From contig DDTN01000035.1 in NCBI GenBank assembly GCA_002344355.1, positions 1-27,317 of the forward strand: a stretch of 27,317 nt of DNA, read 5' to 3'. Position 1 is the stretch's first letter; each line of letters begins with the position of its first letter. This document shows positions 23,737 to 27,317 of this stretch, one piece after another. The stretch comes from Proteobacteria bacterium UBA2363 (GTDB taxonomy: Bacteria; Pseudomonadota; Gammaproteobacteria; Xanthomonadales; UBA2363). Position numbers and translations under genes: made by a program. The notes beneath the pieces are model-generated. The model was not told the DNA's origin and searched no databases. It saw nothing but the letters and a program-made list of their open reading frames with translations.

Positions 23737-24393
23737 ATGACCCCGCCGGTCCTGCTCCTGCACGGCATCTGGATGCGCGGCTTCACGCTGGCGCTGCTGG
23801 CGCGGCGGCTGCGCGCCCGCGGCCACGCCGTGGCCTGTCTGGACTACGCCAGCGTGGCCGGCGCCCCGGCACGGGCGCTGGACCGCATCGCCCGGCGCCT
23901 GGAGGGTCTGGCGGATGGCGGTCCGGTGCACCTGGTCGGCCACAGCCTGGGCGGCCTGCTCGCGGTGCAGGCGGCGTGCCGGGACGCCTTGCCGGCGGGC
24001 AGCCGGGTGCTGTGCCTGGGCACGCCGCTGGCCGGCAGCGCGGTGGCGCGTGCGCTGGCCGGGCGCCGGTCGCTGCGCTGGAGCCTGGGCGGCGCCCGCG
24101 ACCTGCTGTGCCGCGGCGCGGAGGCCTTGCCCGGGCAGGTGCCGGTGGCCATGGTCGCCGGCTCCCTGCCGCTGGGCTTCGGCGCCCTGGTGCCCGGCCT
24201 TTCCGGCCCGCACGATGGCACCGTGGCGGTGGCCGAGACCCGCCATCCCGGCCTGGCCGGCCATGCCGTGCTGCGCACCAGCCACAGCGGCCTGCTGCTG
24301 TCGGCGCAGGCGGCCGGGCTGGCCGCGTCCTGGCTGGCCGGGCAGGGCCTGCCGGCGGCCCCGCCCGACGGGCTGGCTTCCGGCCTCGGTTAG
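23737..24393 (+). CDS. Alpha/beta hydrolase, lipase-like
   Basis: A 218-residue alpha/beta hydrolase. The oxyanion-hole motif LLLHGIW is at 6-12, the nucleophile elbow GHSLGG has S70, and the likely triad is S70, D160 (GPHDGTVAV) and H183 (TSHSGLL). No signal peptide is seen, so it is presumably cytoplasmic. GTPLAGSAVA at 95-104 resembles the esterase/lipase (PGAP1-like) subset. The stop TAG coincides with a good -10 hexamer (TAGAAT) for the next gene. It diverges from the S9 peptidase gene over 239 bp in which nothing specific was recognised. Confidence 0.85.
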   Translation: MTPPVLLLHGIWMRGFTLALLARRLRARGHAVACLDYASVAGAPARALDRIARRLEGLADGGPVHLVGHSLGGLLAVQAACRDALPAGSRVLCLGTPLAGSAVARALAGRRSLRWSLGGARDLLCRGAEALPGQVPVAMVAGSLPLGFGALVPGLSGPHDGTVAVAETRHPGLAGHAVLRTSHSGLLLSAQAAGLAASWLAGQGLPAAPPDGLASGLG

Positions 24394-24396
24394 AAT
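24391..24396 (+). promoter_or_regulatory. Possible -10 box of the yebC transcript
   Basis: TAGAAT matches the TATAAT consensus at five of six bases and overlaps the stop codon of the preceding hydrolase. No good -35 is visible 16-18 bp upstream. A start near 24403 would give a leader of about 190 bases. Confidence 0.45.
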
Positions 24397-24406
24397 CGCG
24401 CGGTTG

Positions 24407-24514
24407 GCAGGCTGTCGTAGAACAGCCTGCTGGCGGCGGCCATGGATGGCCGCTCCGCGAAGCAACCGCGACACCGGTTGATTCGACGGGAGCGCGTCCG
24501 GACCTGCGCCGGAC
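24407..24514 (+). promoter_or_regulatory. Four-hairpin leader of yebC
   Basis: Four perfect inverted repeats follow each other: GCAGGCTGT/ACAGCCTGC (24407-24430, 6-base loop), GCGGCCAT/ATGGCCGC (24436-24453), CAACCG/CGGTTG (24463-24480, 6-base loop) and GTCCGG/CCGGAC (24496-24514, 7-base loop). CGCTCC (24451-24456) can also pair with GGAGCG (24489-24494), which would break the second hairpin. The first one may be the hydrolase terminator. It is either a structured 5' leader or a separate small RNA. Nothing I know matches it. Confidence 0.55.
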
Positions 24515-24593
24515 GGGCGACCTGAGCGACGACCAGGACGGCCGTTCTTCGACCAGCTGATTAGCCACCTACGCGACAGGAGCCGCAGCGACC

Positions 24594-25334
24594 ATGGCAG
24601 GTCATTCCAAGTGGGCCAACATCCAGCACCGCAAGGGCAAGCAGGACGCCCTGCGCGGCGCGCAGTTCACCAAGCTGGTGCGCGAGATCCACGTCGCCGC
24701 GCGCATGGGCGGCGGCGACCCGGCGATGAATCCGCGCCTGCGCCTGGCCATGGACAAGGCCACCGCCGCGTCGATGCCCAAGGACAACATCGAGCGCGCC
24801 ATCAAGAAGGCGACCGGCGAGCTCGAGGGCGTCAGCTACGAGGAGACCCGCTTCGAGGGCTACGCGCCCGGCGGCGTCGCCGTGATCGTCGACTGCCTGA
24901 CCGACAACCGCAACCGCACCGTGGCCGACGTCCGCCACGCGTTCAGCAAGCACGGCGGCAACCTCGGCACCGACGGCTCGGTGGCCTTCATGTTCCGCAA
25001 GCTGGGCGTGCTGTCGTTCGCCCCCGGCTGCTCGGAGGACGCGGTGATGGAGGCGGCGCTGGAGGCCGGCGCCGACGATGTCGTGGTGTTCCCCGAGGAC
25101 GGCTCGATCGAGGTGCTGACCCAGCCGGAGACCTTCGAGGCGGTCCGCGACGCCATGGCCGCCGCCGGCCAGAAGCCGGACGAGGCGGAGATCACCCTGC
25201 GCGCCGACACCGACGTCACGGTCGAGGGCGACACCGCCAAGGCCGTGGCCAAGCTGCTCGACCGCCTGGAGTCCCTGGACGACGTCCAGGAGGTCTACTC
25301 CAACGCCGACCTGCCGGCGGATGCGTATGAGTAG
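24594..25334 (+). CDS. yebC: YebC/PmpR family (TACO1-like) regulator
   Basis: A 246-residue YebC/TACO1 protein. The invariant start MAGHSKWANIQHRKGKQDA, then FTKLVREI, PKDNIERAIKKATG, YEGYAPGGVAVIV-like FEGYAPGGVAVIVDCLTDNRNRT and LGTDGSVAFMF are all present, and the length is normal. YebC proteins were described as transcription regulators; recent work on YebC/TACO1 homologues indicates a role in translation, relieving ribosome stalling at proline stretches. The ATG at 24594 has AGGAG ten bases upstream. It lies first in the yebC-ruvC-ruvA cluster usual in Gammaproteobacteria. A 361-bp repeat-filled gap follows. Confidence 0.96.
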   Translation: MAGHSKWANIQHRKGKQDALRGAQFTKLVREIHVAARMGGGDPAMNPRLRLAMDKATAASMPKDNIERAIKKATGELEGVSYEETRFEGYAPGGVAVIVDCLTDNRNRTVADVRHAFSKHGGNLGTDGSVAFMFRKLGVLSFAPGCSEDAVMEAALEAGADDVVVFPEDGSIEVLTQPETFEAVRDAMAAAGQKPDEAEITLRADTDVTVEGDTAKAVAKLLDRLESLDDVQEVYSNADLPADAYE

Positions 25335-25347
25335 GGCCGGGGCCCGG

Positions 25348-25417
25348 GACTCGGAACTCGGGACTCGGGACGCGGAGCGCGATCTGATCCCCTCTGCCTC
25401 CGGGAGAGGGGCTGGGG
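25348..25417 (-). repeat. Heptamer array joined to module A, copy 4
   Basis: Four units of 7 bp (GACTCGG, AACTCGG, GACTCGG, GACGCGG) are the reverse complement of the array at 103-228. They are followed by GCGGAGCGCGATCTGATCCC and a CCCCTCT..CCGGGAGAGGGG hairpin, the reverse complement of module A. It starts 14 bp past the yebC stop. Confidence 0.75.
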
Positions 25418-25468
25418 AAGAGGGTCGGTGCCTGCCATGATCCGAACGCTTGCCGGTCCGGCCGCCCG

Positions 25469-25540
25469 CGCTGGCCGGGGCGGCCCTCTCCCCCGCCCCT
25501 CCCCCGCATGCGGGGGAGAGGTGCGGTGCCGCGGCACCGG
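25469..25540 (+). repeat. Module B intergenic palindrome, copy 6
   Basis: GCGCTGGCCGGGGCGGCCC, CTCTCCCCCGCCCCT, the CTCCCCCGCAT/GCGGGGGAG hairpin, then GAGGTGCGGTGCCGCGGCAC. The 3' part lacks the usual GGGGAGAA, so the hairpin runs into GTGCGGTGCCG. Between it and ruvC (25541-25695) nothing was recognised. Confidence 0.76.
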
Positions 25541-25695
25541 CGGCAGGTGCACGAAGGGGGCAGGGCGGGCCGTGCTCTCCTTCCCGCTCTCCGCAGCGGC
25601 AGCGCGCGCGAGGGCGCCGAGCGTGGTGACCGGAACCGGCGCGACGCCTGGCGAACCGGCACATGGGTGATCCCCGCAGCCCGACCCGACGGGTC

Positions 25696-26289
25696 ATGGG
25701 GGCAACGGAGGCCGCTCCTGCCGCCCGCGTCCCCTCCTCGTCGCCCAGCCCCGGCGTACGCGCACCGCTCCGCATCATGGGCATCGACCCCGGCAGCCAG
25801 CGCACCGGCATCGGCGTGATCGACGTCGACGCCGCCGGGCGCAGCACGCATGTCCACCACCAGACCATCGGCCTGCTCGACAACGAGACCTTCGCCGACC
25901 GCCTGCGCCAGGTCCTGGACGACGTCGGGGCCGCCATCGACCGCTGGCAGCCGCAGCAGGTCGCCATCGAGAAGGTGTTCGTCAAGGGCAACAACGCCGA
26001 GTCGGCGCTCAAGCTGGGCCAGGCGCGCGGCGCGGCGATCTGCGCCGTGGTGTTGCGCGACCTGGCCGTGCACGAATACGCGGCGGGCGAGGTCAAGCAG
26101 GCCGTGGTCGGCCGGGGCGCCGCGGCCAAGGGCCAGGTGCAGCACATGGTCGCCATGCTGCTCGGCCTGTCCGGGCCGCTGCAGGCCGATGCCGCCGACG
26201 CCCTGGCGATCGCCCTCACCCACGCCCATACCCGCGCCACCCTGGGTCGCACCGGCCTCGCGCGCAGCAGCTGGCGGCGCGGCCGCTGA
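25696..26289 (+). CDS. ruvC: Crossover junction endodeoxyribonuclease RuvC
   Basis: RuvC resolves Holliday junctions by paired nicks, with RuvAB. The catalytic acids are in IDPGSQRTG, AIEKVF and DAADALAIA: D31, E92, D165 and D168 when counted from the ATG at 25696. The start is uncertain. The ATG at 25777 begins MGIDPGS and would remove the first residues of strand beta-1 (RIMGID), so the ATG at 25696 was chosen, giving 197 residues with an Ala/Pro/Ser-rich extension of 27. ATG 25663 is also possible. None has a good ribosome binding site. The core from 25777 (170 residues) is the usual size. The family role is certain; only the start is open. Confidence 0.93.
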   Translation: MGATEAAPAARVPSSSPSPGVRAPLRIMGIDPGSQRTGIGVIDVDAAGRSTHVHHQTIGLLDNETFADRLRQVLDDVGAAIDRWQPQQVAIEKVFVKGNNAESALKLGQARGAAICAVVLRDLAVHEYAAGEVKQAVVGRGAAAKGQVQHMVAMLLGLSGPLQADAADALAIALTHAHTRATLGRTGLARSSWRRGR

Positions 26290-26294
26290 GCGGG

Positions 26295-26330
26295 GCCGGC
26301 CGGAGCTTTCCGTACGCCGTTCCGGCCGGC
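26295..26330 (+). terminator. Inverted repeat after ruvC
   Basis: GCCGGCCGGA (26295-26304) pairs with TCCGGCCGGC (26321-26330) across a 16-base loop, five bases past the ruvC stop. A T tract is absent, so it may be only a partial or Rho-assisted terminator. Confidence 0.55.
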
Positions 26331-26578
26331 GCGCGCAGCGTCCCGGACGGCGCATTGCCGGTCTCGCCAGCGCAGCCGTGCCGGCAGTTCGTGCCTCCAG
26401 GCCCCGGGACGCAGGGGTCATGCGGGTGTCGGCGCGGCCGCCGGTCCTGGTGCGGTGGCGCGGCCTGCTCCCGCAGGCCGGTTCCATGGCGTGCCGGCTG
26501 CGCCTGCACCGTCCGGCGGTCCGCTGCCTGCACCGCGACGCGGTTCCCACCACGTCGCCGGGCGTCCCCGCGAAACAT

Positions 26579-26596
26579 CCGGGCTAGGATGCCCGG
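26579..26596 (+). promoter_or_regulatory. Promoter-like palindrome upstream of ruvA
   Basis: CCGGGC and GCCCGG (6-bp perfect arms) enclose TAGGAT, which matches the -10 consensus at four of six. No clear -35 lies upstream. The ATG of ruvA is 34 bp further on. A regulator binding the arms would cover the -10; alternatively it is chance in GC-rich DNA. Confidence 0.4.
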
Positions 26597-26629
26597 ATCG
26601 GATCACCCCTTGAGAACCCGGAGTCCCGA

Positions 26630-27232
26630 ATGATCGGACGACTGCACGGCACCCTGGTCGGCAAGCAGCCGCCCTGGCTGCTGCTGGACGTGGGCGGCGT
26701 CGGCTACGAGCTGGAATGCCCGATGTCGACCTTCTACGAGCTGCCCGAGACCGGCCGCAGCGTCACCCTGGTCACCCATTACGCGGTGAAGGAGGACGCG
26801 GTGGCGCTGTACGGTTTCCATCGCGAGGCCGAGCGCGGCCTGTTCCGCACCCTGCTCAAGGTCAATGGCGTGGGCGCCAAGACCGCGCTGGCGATCCTGT
26901 CCGGCGTCAGCGTCGAGGCCTTCGCGGCCCTGGTCCAGGCCGGCGACCCGGCTGCCCTGGTGCGGGTGCCGGGCATCGGCAAGAAGACCGCCGAGCGCAT
27001 CCTGGTCGAGTTGCGCGACAAGGCCGCCGACCTGGTGCTGGGCGGCGGCACCCGCCTGTCCGGCGCCGCCGGCGCGGTACCGCTGGACCCGCAGTCCGAG
27101 GCCGCCGCCGCCCTGCAGGCGCTGGGCTACAAACCCCCGGACGCCCTGCGCATGGCCCGCCAGGCCGCCGTCGAGGGCGACGACGCCGAGGCCATCATCA
27201 GGAAGGCGCTGAAGGCGGCGTTGAAGGCTTGA
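26630..27232 (+). CDS. ruvA: Holliday junction branch migration protein RuvA
   Basis: A 200-residue RuvA, which binds four-way junctions as a tetramer or octamer and loads the RuvB motor. Domain I (1-64) begins MIGRLHGTLVGK and ends YGFHRE. Domain II has two helix-hairpin-helix motifs: VNGVGAKTA (78-86) and VPGIGKKTA (113-121). A Gly-rich linker (about 137-150) leads to domain III (154-200, EAAAALQALGYKPPDA), which contacts RuvB. Length is normal. GGAG lies eight bases before the ATG. ruvB would be expected beyond the right edge, but only repeats are seen up to the end of the window. Confidence 0.97.
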   Translation: MIGRLHGTLVGKQPPWLLLDVGGVGYELECPMSTFYELPETGRSVTLVTHYAVKEDAVALYGFHREAERGLFRTLLKVNGVGAKTALAILSGVSVEAFAALVQAGDPAALVRVPGIGKKTAERILVELRDKAADLVLGGGTRLSGAAGAVPLDPQSEAAAALQALGYKPPDALRMARQAAVEGDDAEAIIRKALKAALKA

Positions 27233-27242
27233 GGGGAGGGCG

Positions 27243-27317
27243 GCAGGGAGCAGGAAGCAGGAAGCAGGGAACGGGAAGCGGGAAGCGGAGCGGGATCTGC
27301 TCCCCTCTCCCGCGGCG
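27243..27317 (-). repeat. Heptamer array joined to module A at right edge (truncated)
   Basis: Six units of 7 bp (GCAGGGA, GCAGGAA twice, GCAGGGA, ACGGGAA, GCGGGAA) run 27243-27284, then GCGGAGCGGGATCTGCTCCC and CCTCTCCCGCGGCG up to the window edge. It is the reverse complement of the arrangement at 27-228, with a different unit. The window cuts the module A hairpin. Confidence 0.75.

Larger units (their letters stand above)
26290..26629. other. 340-bp gap between ruvC and ruvA
   Basis: It contains a perfect 10-bp inverted repeat just past ruvC and a promoter-like palindrome before ruvA (both listed). The middle 230 bp show no gene with a credible start. In many relatives ruvC and ruvA lie much closer. 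Confidence 0.5.

Noticed and set aside
27..27317. Inverted module A copies near both window ends as borders of a mobile element
   Set aside because: Other copies lie in between, no transposase or integrase is present, and the enclosed genes include core ruvC and ruvA. A dispersed repeat family explains the pattern.

Overview
This is a very G+C-rich bacterial chromosome segment. The gene order yebC-ruvC-ruvA at the right end, a YtrA-type GntR/ABC operon, WYL-type and GNAT proteins, abundant intergenic palindromic repeats and a secreted protein with an IFANGFE-type tail all point to Gammaproteobacteria of the Lysobacterales (Xanthomonadales). This assignment is inference from gene content and style; no rRNA or other marker is present. 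No tRNA, rRNA, CRISPR array, phage gene or transposase was seen.

Left part (1-8543). After a repeat-rich left edge, ten genes run on the minus strand: a GFA-family zinc protein, an AroQ-type chorismate mutase, a GT39-like membrane glycosyltransferase with a C-terminal TPR, a DUF924 protein, a small lipoprotein with a probable TTG start, a MazG-like/UPF0158 fusion, a GrpB-family protein and two GNAT acetyltransferases. They are mostly separated by wide gaps and look like single-gene units, not one pathway.

Centre (8543-16300). A GntR regulator, an ABC ATPase and an ABC-2 permease form a tightly coupled operon (two ATGA overlaps) behind an operator-like repeat that covers the probable -10 box. 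They are followed by an OpgC-like acyltransferase 3 protein and a membrane M48 metallopeptidase. A WYL-domain repressor-type regulator (minus) is divergent from a glutathione S-transferase (plus); a perfect 7+1+7 palindrome sits between them.

Right part (16440-24400). A secreted protein with two Asp/Asn-rich calcium-binding-like motifs, a membrane-anchored Mrr-type nuclease with a zinc ribbon, an unrecognised 450-residue membrane protein translationally coupled to a VOC protein, a small membrane protein, a lipoprotein-type S9 oligopeptidase and a lipase-like alpha/beta hydrolase.

Right end (24400-27317). yebC, ruvC and ruvA, a Holliday-junction processing locus. The yebC leader carries a run of four hairpins, and a strong inverted repeat separates ruvC from ruvA.

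The most distinctive feature is in the gaps. Two intergenic repeat families recur at least eleven times in 27 kb and never enter a confident gene. Module B is a GC hairpin (CTCCCCCGC/GCGGGGGAG core) flanked by GCGCTGGCCGGGG and GAAGTGCGGTGCCG. Module A is a CCCCTCTCCC/GGGAGAGGGG hairpin followed by a GATCGCGCTCCGC tail, and this tail usually abuts an array of 7-bp tandem units.
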